The notes: generated from the letters alone by a model not told the origin. DNA of 64,000 nt from Bernardetia sp. (GCA_020630575.1 JAHDBD010000002.1:62001-126000), one strand, 5' to 3'. Shown: positions 17,850-27,164, counted from the stretch's first letter. Translations and numbers: made by a program.

Positions 17850-20800
17850 TTATTCAATGATAATTTTCTTGATGATAGTTCCTTGTTCTGTGTCAATAGT
17901 AAGCGCATACATTCCTGCTGCATACTGACTCAAATCAAGTGTTTGAAGTGTAGAAACTTCATTTGCTTTTATAGTTTTGCTCTCCAAAACACGTCCAATA
18001 TTATCTGTAAATGTAAAAGTAACATCAGAAGTAATTGAGCTAGAAAGCTGAACTCTAAAAACACCTGTATTACTTGGATTTGGATAAATAACTGTTTCTA
18101 CATCAATTATTTCTTCTTCTCCTGTAACAACATCAGGTACTTTGTAATACGCTGTACGAGTAGTATTTTCACAACCTGTATCAAATGTAACACGAGCAGA
18201 ATAATAACCTGTTACATCTGGTGTAAAGCTCATTTGTCCTTCAAGTGCTGTATTTTCTTCATTATCTAAGAACCAAACTACATTTGTAATTGGTGTAACA
18301 GATTCTAATGATAAGGCATTATCAATTAAACGCAAATAAACTGGCTCTAAAGCAATGCGAGTAATAACAACTGATTCAGAAGAACGAACAGTACAATTAT
18401 TTTTAGAAGCCTGTACACTATACTCTCCTTGACTAGAAGTTGTATATTCAGCTCCTGTAACATTAAGAATTCTACCGTTTCTCATCCATGTATATGTAAC
18501 ATCTGTTTCTGGATTTTCTACGTTTAGAGTTACTTCTTCTGTTGGACAGAAAGAAGTTTTAGACGCTAAAACAGTAATGCTTGAATTCAATGTAGTAACC
18601 TCTACTGTAACTTCGTCAGTTGCAGTACAACCATTTTGAGTTACTGTCAATGTATAATTTCCAGATTCAGAAACTGAAACAGAAGCAGTATTTCCAACTA
18701 CTACATTATTACTTGTCCATTCGTAAATTGCATCAGTACCTGCATCTTTTGCACTAAGTATAGCATCTACATTACAAGCACGAACTAATGAACCTTGAGT
18801 AATTTCTGCCAAAGGAACAAAGTTTAAACGAACAGGAGTAATACTTGAAGTAGTAGCACAACCATTCGCTACTACTCGTACTTGATAATTACCAGAACGA
18901 GTTACTTCAAAAGAAGAAGTAGTAGTAGTTGCTACAGAAGTACCATTCAATAACCAGAAATAAGTAGCTCCAGTCACTTCTTCAGCTGTTAAGGTTGCTG
19001 TAGCAGAACAAGAGAAAATACTTTCTTCAATAATATTTGCAGTAGGCAAAGGATTTACAATTACTTCAACTTCAGTACGCTCGCTTTCCAAACCATTACT
19101 CAATACACTTACATAAAAAGTAGTTGTTTGAGTAAGAACTGGAGTAACAATTTGATTATTATCTATTTCAAATAATGGAGTTGTAGAAGTAGCATCTGCA
19201 TAAATACGATAAACTACACCTGTTGAATTAACAGTAATGATTCCTGTACTTCCGTTACAAGCATTTATTACAGAAACTAAAGAAGGAGCAGCAGGCAAAG
19301 TACGTGCATTTGTTTGTGCTGGGTCAGACTGTGCACCTCCATTTGTAGCTACTAGTTTGTACCCATAAAATGTATCAGCATTCAATCCTGTATCTTCAAA
19401 AGAAGTAACACTAGCTAATGTAGCAATTACTGTATTATCTCTATAAAGAATATAACCTGTTGCACCACTTACAGCAGTCCAAGTAAGATTGATTTGAGAA
19501 GTAGAAACAGCTAAAGCTCTAAAATTAGTTGGTCTACCTACCGAGGTAGTTCCACCACCTCCACCACCTGTGGTAGCAGTAGCAGTTGTAAAGTTCCAAT
19601 TTCCAGTAACTAAGCCTGCAAAATCAGCACCTGTACCAGCTTCTTCTATTACACCAGCATCAATAAGAACATCGTAATCTGTACTGTTTGCTAAGTTAGC
19701 TGTAAGGTTTATAGTTAATTCATCATTTGAAATGGTAACTGTTGCATCAGCATTACCAGCAATAGGAAACGTAATTGGCGTAGTTCCATCTGTAACTGTA
19801 ATATTTCCTGTTCCTGCTTGTATATTTCTATCAAAAGTAACTACAAGGTTTGTAGTAATAGCTACGTTTGTAGCATTATCAGCAGGTGATAGAGTTACTA
19901 CTGTTGGAGGAGTTGGCGTTAGAGCTAAAGTAGTTGCATCTGTAAATACCCATTCAGAGAAATTACTTGCAGATTCTTCTGCACGAACACGGAAGAAATA
20001 TTGTGTACTTGCATTCAAACCTGTAACAACTGCATTGATACTATTAGCTGCAAATGGAGAGCCTGTAATAGCAGTCCAACCTGTTGTTCCATCTAAAGAA
20101 ACTTCCACTACATAGCTAGTTTCTATATTTGTGCTATCTGTCCAGTCTAATGTAATTTGGCTACTACTATTTGCAGTTGCTGTAAATTCACAAGAAGCAA
20201 TAGGAACAATTTCGAAACGAGCTGATACTAAGAAGTGATCCGAAACCGTATTTGTATAATCTGAATCAAAAAATTCATATCCAACACTTACAGAATTTGG
20301 AATATAACCAGAAGCAAGTTCATTAGAAGCCATAATATGGTCAATCATATTTTCACGGAAAGCATACGAACGACGACCTGCTAAACTCAAAGCCTCAGAA
20401 ACAATTGTGTAATCAGTAGGACGAGTAGTAAACGCATCAAAAGAAGTAAGTGTAGAAGGAATATCAGCAACTGTAAAATCTACATCATCGTTATAATCTC
20501 CACTCATAATGATTTTCTTACCTGCAAGCATACTGTTTGCACGGATAGAATCTTCTAAAACAGTTACATCATAACGACGCATATCATATCTTCCTTGTGC
20601 ATCCGATGAGTTGTTTGCACGTCCGTGTATAACAATAAAATCAACTTCTTGGCTAGAACCGTTTAAAGTAACATTTGCACGCATCCAAAATGGAAGACGA
20701 CCACTTGCCCAAAAACGACTTCTATCAGCATCAGGGTAACCTACTAAAGCAGAATTATCACCACCATTATAGCTTGGGTGCACACTCTGAAGCATTGCAT

Positions 20801-23141
20801 AACTAAAGACAGGATCAATGATATTTGCTTTATACAAAAATCCTACTCGTTGAGAAGTTGAATTTGCAGGAGGATTAGAAGTAAAATCAGAAAAGAGTGC
20901 AGCCCAAGGCTCTCCTGTTTCAGTAGTAAGCTCGGCTGCAAGTTGATTGATAAGAGCTATATCAACAATTTCTACTAATGTATAAATATCGGCATTATTT
21001 GCTTTGATAATTACTTTTACACTATCTTTTTGTACTACATCTGCTTGCGCTCCAGCAGGACTATTTCCCTCATCTCCAAACCATTCGATATTGAAAGTAG
21101 AAACTTCCAATGTTTTGGCAGCAGAAATACAAGAAGTAATAGTAGATGAAGTAGAAGATACATAAGGAGTTGCACAAGGCAAATCAGCTCTAAAGCGAGG
21201 AATAAGTTGAGAGAATCCTGTAGGATTAGTTGAGCTAAAATAAGCAATTACACCTGTGACATCACAAGTAGCAGGTTGTGTATACCCTGATAAATTAGTA
21301 TCTCCATCAATGCGAACATCTCCAGAATTACCACCATTTGTTACTGTATAATTTGAATTTCCGAAAAGCAAATCACCTGCTTGTGGGAAAGCTACATTTG
21401 AGATAGTTACTAACTTACCTCTGTTTGCTTCCATTTGGTCAAGTGTAATTACTTGAGGAACAACTGGCGTTGCTGCACCCAAATCAGTTAAAGCAGTTAC
21501 ACTAGAAAGTTGAATTTGATTATTAAAATCAACACGTTCAGCAGTGAATCTAAGTCTCTGACCAATAGGATAAGTTCCACCATGTACTTGTGAATCAAAA
21601 ACAGCTATACCACCTGTTGCATCTTGTATAAATGCAGGGCCATTTAACTGGTCAGCTACTGTTAATATACCTTCAATAGTTACTAACTCCCCAACAGGGC
21701 GAGTACGAGCCGTTGCAATATCCATCAAAGAAGGAGGTACTGTTCCTGTAACAGCTATATTTTGAGTAGTTGCTCCTGTACTTGCATTTGCAACATCTCC
21801 AGAGTGAGAAGTACCAGCAGTAGGTAAATAACGAACAAAAATAGTAGTATTTCCTGCATTTGCATCAGCAAAAGCAACTGTTACACTATTTCCAAAACCT
21901 GCTCCACTTGTTAATGAAACTTGAAAACTTGCAGGAGCAGTAATAGTAATATCAGTAGTAAGAGCTGTTCCACTTACTTGATAAGACTGTTCAGCAGAAG
22001 GAATATTTAAAGCAGTAGTAGTGAATGCTGTTAATGGTGTTCCCGTTATATTTATAAGTTGTGTTGGGCAATGTTCTCCTAATCCATCAATAGTATTTTG
22101 AGGAAAAACATCCCAATCTGTAGGCGCATAAGCATCTGTCTCGTCAGTATCTCCAGAGGTTACAGAGCAATTACGACGAAGCGTAAATTCAGAAGTAGCA
22201 CCAGTTCCTACTGTCCAGTTTATTCCTGGATCACCACCACCAACTTGACCAATCGCATCTATAACAACTCCATTCTTTTTTAATACAATAGCATCATCAC
22301 CATTATAAAAAGTTATACTTCCTGTATTAATATTTACAAAAGGAGAAGATGCAAAAGTAGCACTAGGGTTGGCAATTACAAATGTACCTCCTGCTGCAAT
22401 CGATCCAGTAAGATTTAATACATCTGAAACGGTTGCACCACCACTATTATACCTCTCAATAGTATAGAATCCTGCAGCCAAATCTACTGCAGCACCAGTA
22501 GGATTATAAATTTCAAGTGCTTTTTCATTACTGCTTCCCTCTACATATTCTGAGAAAAATAATGTAGTAGTAGCAGGTGTTCCTTGTATTTTTACATTAT
22601 CAAAACGCCAAGTTCCTGTACTAGCTTCTGCATTATAACCATAGATACGAAAATAAATAGTAGCTTGATTATTTAGTGCAGTTATACTTGATAAGTCAAA
22701 GGAATGTGAACGATAAGATGTATTATCAGGCACATTTGTTACAGTAGTAGGAATAGTTGTAAAAGTTGTTTCATCTGTACTGTATCTAACTTCTAAATCC
22801 CTAATACCTGTACTTGAGCGACGCTCATCAAATAAAAACTGAATATCTTCAAATCCAGAAGTAGAAGTAGAGAACTGAACATAAGCATCTGTATCTATTG
22901 CTCCATCACTCCAACCAGTAAAAGACCAAGAATCTCCACCACCATTACCAGCTGGAAAACTCTCATTACCTACACCTGTTCCAGCAGTAGCTGTTCCAGT
23001 TCCTGTTGCAGTAGTGGATACATCTCCTTCAAATGTCCACGTGACAATATCAGTTTGTGCTTGTACTTGCAATCCAAAAATGGAAAACAATAAAATCACA
23101 GCAAACGACATTTTTTTTAGTATGCTTTTTTGCATCATCAA
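17850..23141 (-). CDS. Secreted multidomain nuclease (endonuclease/exonuclease/phosphatase) with T9SS sorting domain
   Basis: 1763 residues. Order: signal peptide 1-29 (ends GLQVQAQ); a beta-rich module to ~190; a lamin-tail-like domain ~192-345 (FFSEYVEGSSNEKALEIYNP); a beta domain to ~465; an OB-fold-like region ~470-665 (GELVTIEGILTVAD); and an endonuclease/exonuclease/phosphatase domain ~690-1020. That domain shows FNIEWFG, IYTLVEI, GDYND (~879) and SDHFLV (~967). Then come fibronectin III, Big-5-like, a second fibronectin III and several Ig-like repeats. The end is a type A T9SS sorting domain (YPNPSNTGVFRV ... AAGMYALTI ... KKIII). The architecture resembles the ExeM/NucH group of extracellular DNases. 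A role in using external DNA or remodelling biofilm is inferred. A Gly-run separates the modules at ~1250. Confidence 0.9.
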   Translation of the reverse strand: MMMQKSILKKMSFAVILLFSIFGLQVQAQTDIVTWTFEGDVSTTATGTGTATAGTGVGNESFPAGNGGGDSWSFTGWSDGAIDTDAYVQFSTSTSGFEDIQFLFDERRSSTGIRDLEVRYSTDETTFTTIPTTVTNVPDNTSYRSHSFDLSSITALNNQATIYFRIYGYNAEASTGTWRFDNVKIQGTPATTTLFFSEYVEGSSNEKALEIYNPTGAAVDLAAGFYTIERYNSGGATVSDVLNLTGSIAAGGTFVIANPSATFASSPFVNINTGSITFYNGDDAIVLKKNGVVIDAIGQVGGGDPGINWTVGTGATSEFTLRRNCSVTSGDTDETDAYAPTDWDVFPQNTIDGLGEHCPTQLINITGTPLTAFTTTALNIPSAEQSYQVSGTALTTDITITAPASFQVSLTSGAGFGNSVTVAFADANAGNTTIFVRYLPTAGTSHSGDVANASTGATTQNIAVTGTVPPSLMDIATARTRPVGELVTIEGILTVADQLNGPAFIQDATGGIAVFDSQVHGGTYPIGQRLRFTAERVDFNNQIQLSSVTALTDLGAATPVVPQVITLDQMEANRGKLVTISNVAFPQAGDLLFGNSNYTVTNGGNSGDVRIDGDTNLSGYTQPATCDVTGVIAYFSSTNPTGFSQLIPRFRADLPCATPYVSSTSSTITSCISAAKTLEVSTFNIEWFGDEGNSPAGAQADVVQKDSVKVIIKANNADIYTLVEIVDIALINQLAAELTTETGEPWAALFSDFTSNPPANSTSQRVGFLYKANIIDPVFSYAMLQSVHPSYNGGDNSALVGYPDADRSRFWASGRLPFWMRANVTLNGSSQEVDFIVIHGRANNSSDAQGRYDMRRYDVTVLEDSIRANSMLAGKKIIMSGDYNDDVDFTVADIPSTLTSFDAFTTRPTDYTIVSEALSLAGRRSYAFRENMIDHIMASNELASGYIPNSVSVGYEFFDSDYTNTVSDHFLVSARFEIVPIASCEFTATANSSSQITLDWTDSTNIETSYVVEVSLDGTTGWTAITGSPFAANSINAVVTGLNASTQYFFRVRAEESASNFSEWVFTDATTLALTPTPPTVVTLSPADNATNVAITTNLVVTFDRNIQAGTGNITVTDGTTPITFPIAGNADATVTISNDELTINLTANLANSTDYDVLIDAGVIEEAGTGADFAGLVTGNWNFTTATATTGGGGGGTTSVGRPTNFRALAVSTSQINLTWTAVSGATGYILYRDNTVIATLASVTSFEDTGLNADTFYGYKLVATNGGAQSDPAQTNARTLPAAPSLVSVINACNGSTGIITVNSTGVVYRIYADATSTTPLFEIDNNQIVTPVLTQTTTFYVSVLSNGLESERTEVEVIVNPLPTANIIEESIFSCSATATLTAEEVTGATYFWLLNGTSVATTTTSSFEVTRSGNYQVRVVANGCATTSSITPVRLNFVPLAEITQGSLVRACNVDAILSAKDAGTDAIYEWTSNNVVVGNTASVSVSESGNYTLTVTQNGCTATDEVTVEVTTLNSSITVLASKTSFCPTEEVTLNVENPETDVTYTWMRNGRILNVTGAEYTTSSQGEYSVQASKNNCTVRSSESVVITRIALEPVYLRLIDNALSLESVTPITNVVWFLDNEENTALEGQMSFTPDVTGYYSARVTFDTGCENTTRTAYYKVPDVVTGEEEIIDVETVIYPNPSNTGVFRVQLSSSITSDVTFTFTDNIGRVLESKTIKANEVSTLQTLDLSQYAAGMYALTIDTEQGTIIKKIIIE

Positions 23142-23428
23142 ATATGAATAAATTGTTAATAAAAAAGAAAAATTCTATTGAGTAGTAAAGACAGAATAAA
23201 ATAAATTTATTAAATCAGCTTTTAAATTCTAAATTTTAAGAGTCTAGAAGGTAAAAAATCAGCATTTGACAAACATTTTAGAATGAGTGCTACTCAAATC
23301 TATTATTCACAAAATTAACTACTTTATATTACTTGAATGTGAACAAACAAAGGAGATTTGATGGAGTGTAAGAAAATAATGCAATTAACTGTTTTGATTT
23401 TTACTGAATTGTGCGTTTTCATGAAAAC

Positions 23429-24766
23429 TTAGGATTTTATTTTTTCACATAAAATGACGATTTTTTCATCTAAAGATTTTGAGGTAATAGTAGTAAAAAA
23501 CAAAAATTGATTATCTCCTTCTAAAATAGAAAATTGTTTTCTTAGCTCTTTTACACTCATGGGAAAATTACGAGTAACAATATTAAGCTGTTTTTTACCA
23601 AACTTTCTTTTAACTTCCTTCTTAGAAAAAGAAATTACTTCTATTATTTTAAATATTTTCCCTACAAAATCTTTTTTTAACTTTTGTGAAGTATACAAAT
23701 GAGTATTATTAGAAAATTTATTTAATTGATATTTTTTAGCAATACTTTTAAAAGCTCCTGCCTTTAAAACAGCTACATTAGGCTCATACAAAAAATTTTG
23801 AATTTCATTTTTTATAGAATAATCAATAAAAATTTCCTTTTCTGACTCTAAAAGAAAATCAAAACTTTCTATTTGAGTTTTTTCAAAATTTTCTTCTGAA
23901 AAATTTTGTTCGTGTAAGTTTATTGTATTTATACCTATTTTTTCACTATCTGCCTTTCTAAGAGAACTATTAGAGCTATCAAGCTGATACAGAACCTCTT
24001 TGCATTCATTTTTAAGAGCTACTACTTCTACTTTTTTTATATGAGTTAATCTATTGATAACCAATTGAATATCCAGTAAAGGAGCTGTTTTGAGAAGCCA
24101 TTTTTTACCAACATCTTTAAAAGACTTCCATAACTCAACCATATTTGGTTGAGAGTCTTCTAACAAAAAAACTTTTTTTTGTATGTTATCTCTACGAGCA
24201 GGGTCAAGATAAATCCAGTCAAAGACTATATTTTCATTTTTTACTTTTTCTAAAAAATCTTCTGAATTACCACAAAGCACTTCTATATTTTTTGCCCCCA
24301 ACTGTTCGAAATTATGCTTTGCTATATTTGCCAAAAGCTCATTTTGTTCTATGTAAATAACCTTTTTTACTTTTTTAGAAAAATAAAAACTATCTACTCC
24401 CATTCCTCCTGTCAAATCTACAAGAGTTTGATTTTCGCCATTTATTTTATCATTGTTTTCTATTAAACTCGCCTTGTACTCTGCCGTAATTTCAGAAGAA
24501 GCCTGTTCTATGGATAAAGAAGGAGGAAAAATAATATTATCAGAAGTATACCAAAGAGCAAGTTTTGACTTTGATTTTTGAAGTGATTTGATTTGATTAC
24601 CAATTTCTATTCGTAATTCTTGATATTCTTTAGGAAGCTTCAGAAGGGTTTGCGTGATTTCTTTGTCTTTATTTTCTTCTATAAAAATCTGAATATCATC
24701 TTGTAAAAGCGCATTGTAATTGGGATAATTTTCTGATAAGGATAAACTAGACAAAATAGGTTTCAT
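23429..24766 (-). CDS. Class I SAM-dependent methyltransferase with THUMP-like domain (PG_1098 family)
   Basis: 445 residues. The SAM-binding motif VDLTGGMGVDSFYFS (about residue 118) is followed by an acidic IEQNELL and an FDWIYLDPARRD motif near 190. The N-terminal ~110 residues are helical. The C-terminal third (KELRKQFSILEGDN, VGKIFKIIEVISF) resembles the ferredoxin-like plus THUMP-like tail of the PG_1098 family, which is nearly restricted to Bacteroidota. An RNA substrate is likely because DPARRD resembles base-methyltransferase motif IV and THUMP-like folds bind RNA, but none has been assigned. It is divergent from the AztD-like gene. Confidence 0.8.
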   Translation of the reverse strand: MKPILSSLSLSENYPNYNALLQDDIQIFIEENKDKEITQTLLKLPKEYQELRIEIGNQIKSLQKSKSKLALWYTSDNIIFPPSLSIEQASSEITAEYKASLIENNDKINGENQTLVDLTGGMGVDSFYFSKKVKKVIYIEQNELLANIAKHNFEQLGAKNIEVLCGNSEDFLEKVKNENIVFDWIYLDPARRDNIQKKVFLLEDSQPNMVELWKSFKDVGKKWLLKTAPLLDIQLVINRLTHIKKVEVVALKNECKEVLYQLDSSNSSLRKADSEKIGINTINLHEQNFSEENFEKTQIESFDFLLESEKEIFIDYSIKNEIQNFLYEPNVAVLKAGAFKSIAKKYQLNKFSNNTHLYTSQKLKKDFVGKIFKIIEVISFSKKEVKRKFGKKQLNIVTRNFPMSVKELRKQFSILEGDNQFLFFTTITSKSLDEKIVILCEKIKS

Positions 24767-24831
24767 AGATATAAAATTGGATAAATAAGACTACAAAAAT
24801 ACATCAAATCTACTATCCTTCAAAAAAATAT

Positions 24832-24876
24832 TTGCAACACTGTTGCATTTAGTTTTATATTTGCAACACTGTTGCA
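24832..24876 (+). promoter_or_regulatory. Promoter with two 7-1-7 palindromic operators upstream of the AztD-like gene
   Basis: Two identical sites, TGCAACACTGTTGCA, lie at 24833-24847 and 24862-24876, 29 bp apart. Each is a perfect 7-1-7 inverted repeat, the geometry of Fur-family boxes. TATATTTG (24856-24863) is a Bacteroidota -7 element overlapping the second site. TTG (24832-24834), 21 bp upstream, would be the -33 and overlaps the first. A repressor on either site would block RNA polymerase. Zur is the favoured regulator because of the downstream gene; this is inference. Confidence 0.7.
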
Positions 24877-24915
24877 TTTAAGCAATAGTATATATTATCT
24901 AATTCAACCATAAAA

Positions 24916-26121
24916 ATGAACATTTTAAAAAAATTAAGTCTTGTAGTTTTAGCTATTTCTATCCTTTCTAGTTGTCAAAAAAATGATGACGTTGTTCCTA
25001 CGACTGATGCAAAAGAGTTTAAATTTATTAATCTCTTGGTAAGTGATGCAAACACCAAGCAATTATCTTTGATAACTCCCCAAACAGGACTCATTAGAAA
25101 TTACGATGCTAAGTTTGCTAAATCAGCACTTTATGCCACTTCATCAGGACGTTTTGCTGTCTTAGTGCATCGTGCTGACAACTTCGTAGAAACTTTTGAC
25201 ACAGGTTTCGAAACTCACAGCGACCACGTAGATATAAAAGGTACGCCTAAGTTTGGAGCTATAACAGGGAGTGGTATTTTACCTACGCATTTTAAATCAC
25301 ATGGTAGTGAAATTGCTGTTTTTAATGACGGTGATGGTACTTTACTTACTGCCAATGAAAACGATTTTCACATTTCAGGTATGAAAATGACGTCCGTTCA
25401 GGTAGGAAATGATGCTCATCATGGTGCTATGGCAAAATTTGATAATGGCTCGTATGCCATTACCGAAAAAGACGGTTCAATAGCTGGTACTTTGCCAGAA
25501 AGAGTAAAAATTATAAATACAGATGGTACATTGATAGCTCCATCAACCATACAAACAAAAGGTATTCATGGTAATGCTACAAATGGAAAATTTGCTGTTT
25601 TTGGCTCTGCAAGTGGGATATTAGTAGTTGGAAGCGACGGTGAACAAAAATTAATTGATTATCCTAAAAACTTTGAAACAGCTTGGTTTGGGACAATTTT
25701 GGAAGGTAAAAAAGTAGGTAAATTTATTGGTTATACTGCTGCAAAAGGTGCTTATTTTATTGATATACAAGCAGATAAAGTTACACCAATTATAGAAAAT
25801 ACAGATATTATGCAGTGTAAAGTAGATTATGAAGGTGCTAATTTGTTAGTTTTACTTTATAGTGGAGAACTTCATATTTTTGACCTTGTTTCAGGAACAT
25901 TGAAAAATAAAGCTATTGTAATAAATCAAACAGATAAAACAGTGACACAGAAACCACAACTCGTTGGTACACAAAAATATATTTATATAGCCTCTCCCAA
26001 TACAGGTGAAATTATGCAAATACAAACGTCAAATTTATCAAATATCACTAAATTTAAAATAGGTGGTACGCCAACTAACCTAGTTATTTTGGGTACAGAA
26101 ACTAGCAAAGGACATGACTAA
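24916..26121 (+). CDS. AztD-like periplasmic zinc metallochaperone lipoprotein
   Basis: 401 residues. A lipoprotein signal ends at SILSSC (C20). The body is a beta-propeller with the histidine motifs of the AztD family: FDTGFETHSDHVDI, PTHFKSHG, FNDGDGTLL, DAHHGAMAKF, a LPERVKIINTDG segment and KGIHGNA. In Paracoccus, AztD delivers zinc to the AztC solute-binding protein of the AztABC transporter. No AztABC genes are adjacent here, so this member may work with a distant transporter or TonB receptor. Two Fur-type palindromes at its promoter fit zinc-starvation control. Family call is by motif recognition. Confidence 0.72.
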   Translation: MNILKKLSLVVLAISILSSCQKNDDVVPTTDAKEFKFINLLVSDANTKQLSLITPQTGLIRNYDAKFAKSALYATSSGRFAVLVHRADNFVETFDTGFETHSDHVDIKGTPKFGAITGSGILPTHFKSHGSEIAVFNDGDGTLLTANENDFHISGMKMTSVQVGNDAHHGAMAKFDNGSYAITEKDGSIAGTLPERVKIINTDGTLIAPSTIQTKGIHGNATNGKFAVFGSASGILVVGSDGEQKLIDYPKNFETAWFGTILEGKKVGKFIGYTAAKGAYFIDIQADKVTPIIENTDIMQCKVDYEGANLLVLLYSGELHIFDLVSGTLKNKAIVINQTDKTVTQKPQLVGTQKYIYIASPNTGEIMQIQTSNLSNITKFKIGGTPTNLVILGTETSKGHD

Positions 26122-26195
26122 ACTAGCTTTATTCTATTTTATCACAATATAAAATATAAAAAAGGGTTAAAACCTGTTCAATTTATAATTTTGCC

Positions 26196-26220
26196 ATTAT
26201 TGGTGTCCCCACCGACGATA
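26196..26220 (+). repeat. GTCRGTGT-N4-ACCGAC hairpin, copy 2
   Basis: ATTATTGGTGTCCCCACCGA at 26196-26215, continuing CGATA, aligns with the copies at 17770 and 38286. It is preceded by TTGCC, as in the 38-kb copy, and by CCTGTTCAATTTATAATT. Confidence 0.6.
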
Positions 26221-26243
26221 GTAAAACGCAAATAAACTTATGT

Positions 26244-26340
26244 TAAGTAATTGAGCAGAATTCATACTGCTATCCCATAACTAAAGTTATGGGTTTCATT
26301 CTATAAAAATAACTTACAAATAATTTTGCTCAATTACTTA
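26244..26340. mobile_element. 97-bp MITE-like element with 19-bp inverted ends
   Basis: The ends TAAGTAATTGAGCAGAATT (26244-26262) and AATTTTGCTCAATTACTTA (26322-26340) are inverted repeats with one mismatch. Inside is a perfect hairpin, CCCATAAC-TAAA-GTTATGGG (26274-26293). It has no coding capacity. No clear target duplication was found, so insertion as a mobile unit is inferred from structure alone. Confidence 0.55.
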
Positions 26341-26387
26341 CCACACTGTATTAGTAAAGTATTTAATAAATTTTATTAGGTTTTGAA

Positions 26388-26411
26388 TGTGTACTCAGTT
26401 CTGAGTACACA
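26388..26411. promoter_or_regulatory. 24-bp near-perfect palindrome, possible operator
   Basis: TGTGTACTCAG-TT-CTGAGTACACA: 11-bp perfect arms around a 2-bp centre. It lies about 50 bp upstream of the TGCAAC-type site at 26462 and 160-185 bp before the lipoprotein ATG. There is no T-run, so it looks like a dimer-binding operator rather than a terminator. Confidence 0.5.
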
Positions 26412-26461
26412 AACTGAATCACAAAAATACATAAAACCCATTTTCTATTCGAAAAAACAAT

Positions 26462-26528
26462 TGCAACATAGTTGCATTTACAAAAAATCGGTTTTATATT
26501 TGCAGTCATCATTTGCAACATAGTTGCA
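26462..26528 (+). promoter_or_regulatory. Promoter with two TGCAAC-N3-GTTGCA operators upstream of lipoprotein gene
   Basis: TGCAACATAGTTGCA occurs at 26462-26476 and 26514-26528 (6-3-6 palindromes). TTG (26472-26474), 20-bp spacer and TATATTTG (26495-26502) form a Bacteroidota promoter lying between and overlapping the sites. The half-sites are the same as those before the AztD-like gene, so one regulator probably controls both. Confidence 0.7.
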
Positions 26529-26572
26529 TTTATAATAATTTTTATTTTATATTCTCTCAATTTTTTAATGTT

Positions 26573-27145
26573 ATGATTTTATCAAAAAATGTATCTTCAT
26601 TCCTAATTTTATTTTTCTCTAGTTTAGTTTTATTTTCTTCTTGTAAAGATGACGAAGATCCAATAATTCCAAACGAAGAGGAATTAATTACAACATTTAC
26701 TTATACACTAACTCCAGAAAATGGTGGAAATGCTGTTGTTTTGTCTTTTAAAGATTTGGATGGTGAGGGTGGAACTGCTCCTACAATTACAGGAGGAACA
26801 TTAGCTGCCAATACAGTTTACAAGGGTTCTATTGATTTATTAAATGAAATAGAAAGTCCTGCTGAAAGCATCACAGAAGAAATTGAGGAAGAAGATGACG
26901 AGCATCAATTTTTCTTTGCTACCACAGGTGGTTTGAATGCTACAGTAGTTTATGATGATAATGATGGAACAAATCCAGTAGGTTTGAAAACTAAAGTTAC
27001 AACTGGTGAAGGCTCTCAAGGAAAATTACGTATTACTCTGCGTCACGAACCAAACAAAAACGCAAGTGGTGTAAGTGATGGAAATATCGCTAATGCAGGA
27101 GGGGAAACAGATATTGAAGTAGAATTTGATGTAACAGTTGAATAA
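26573..27145 (+). CDS. Lipoprotein co-regulated with the AztD-like gene
   Basis: 190 residues from the ATG at 26573. An upstream in-frame start at 26513 is rejected because the operator at 26514-26528 would lie inside the gene. A lipoprotein signal ends at LVLFSSC, followed by an acidic linker (KDDEDPIIPNEEE) and a single beta-rich domain. That domain contains an acidic loop with one histidine (EEIEEEDDEHQFFF), DDNDGTNPVGL and RITLRHEPNKNAS. No named family was recognised with certainty. Regulation by the same palindromes suggests a role in the same metal (probably zinc) response, perhaps as a partner of an outer-membrane receptor. That is inference. Confidence 0.75.
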   Translation: MILSKNVSSFLILFFSSLVLFSSCKDDEDPIIPNEEELITTFTYTLTPENGGNAVVLSFKDLDGEGGTAPTITGGTLAANTVYKGSIDLLNEIESPAESITEEIEEEDDEHQFFFATTGGLNATVVYDDNDGTNPVGLKTKVTTGEGSQGKLRITLRHEPNKNASGVSDGNIANAGGETDIEVEFDVTVE

Positions 27146-27164
27146 TCTTTAATTTTAAAAGTTA

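Larger units (their letters stand above)
26122..26572. other. Intergenic region packed with repeats and operators
   Basis: 451 bp with no gene. In order: a degenerate AGGGTTAAAACCTGTTCAAT arm, a GTCGGTG-type hairpin, a 97-bp element with inverted ends, a 24-bp palindrome, and the operator/promoter of the next lipoprotein gene. Each is listed separately. Confidence 0.7.

Noticed and set aside
19545-19575. CCACCACCTCCACC-type run resembling a microsatellite
   Set aside because: It encodes a Gly-rich linker between modules of the nuclease on the minus strand.
19732-20115. 127-codon plus-strand frame
   Set aside because: Antisense to the beta-sandwich part of the T9SS nuclease gene, with no independent features; Val/Thr-rich composition reflects the opposite strand.
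26513-26572. Longer N-terminus for the second metal-regulon lipoprotein
   Set aside because: It overlaps an operator and would precede the lipoprotein signal; the ATG at 26573 gives a standard lipobox signal.
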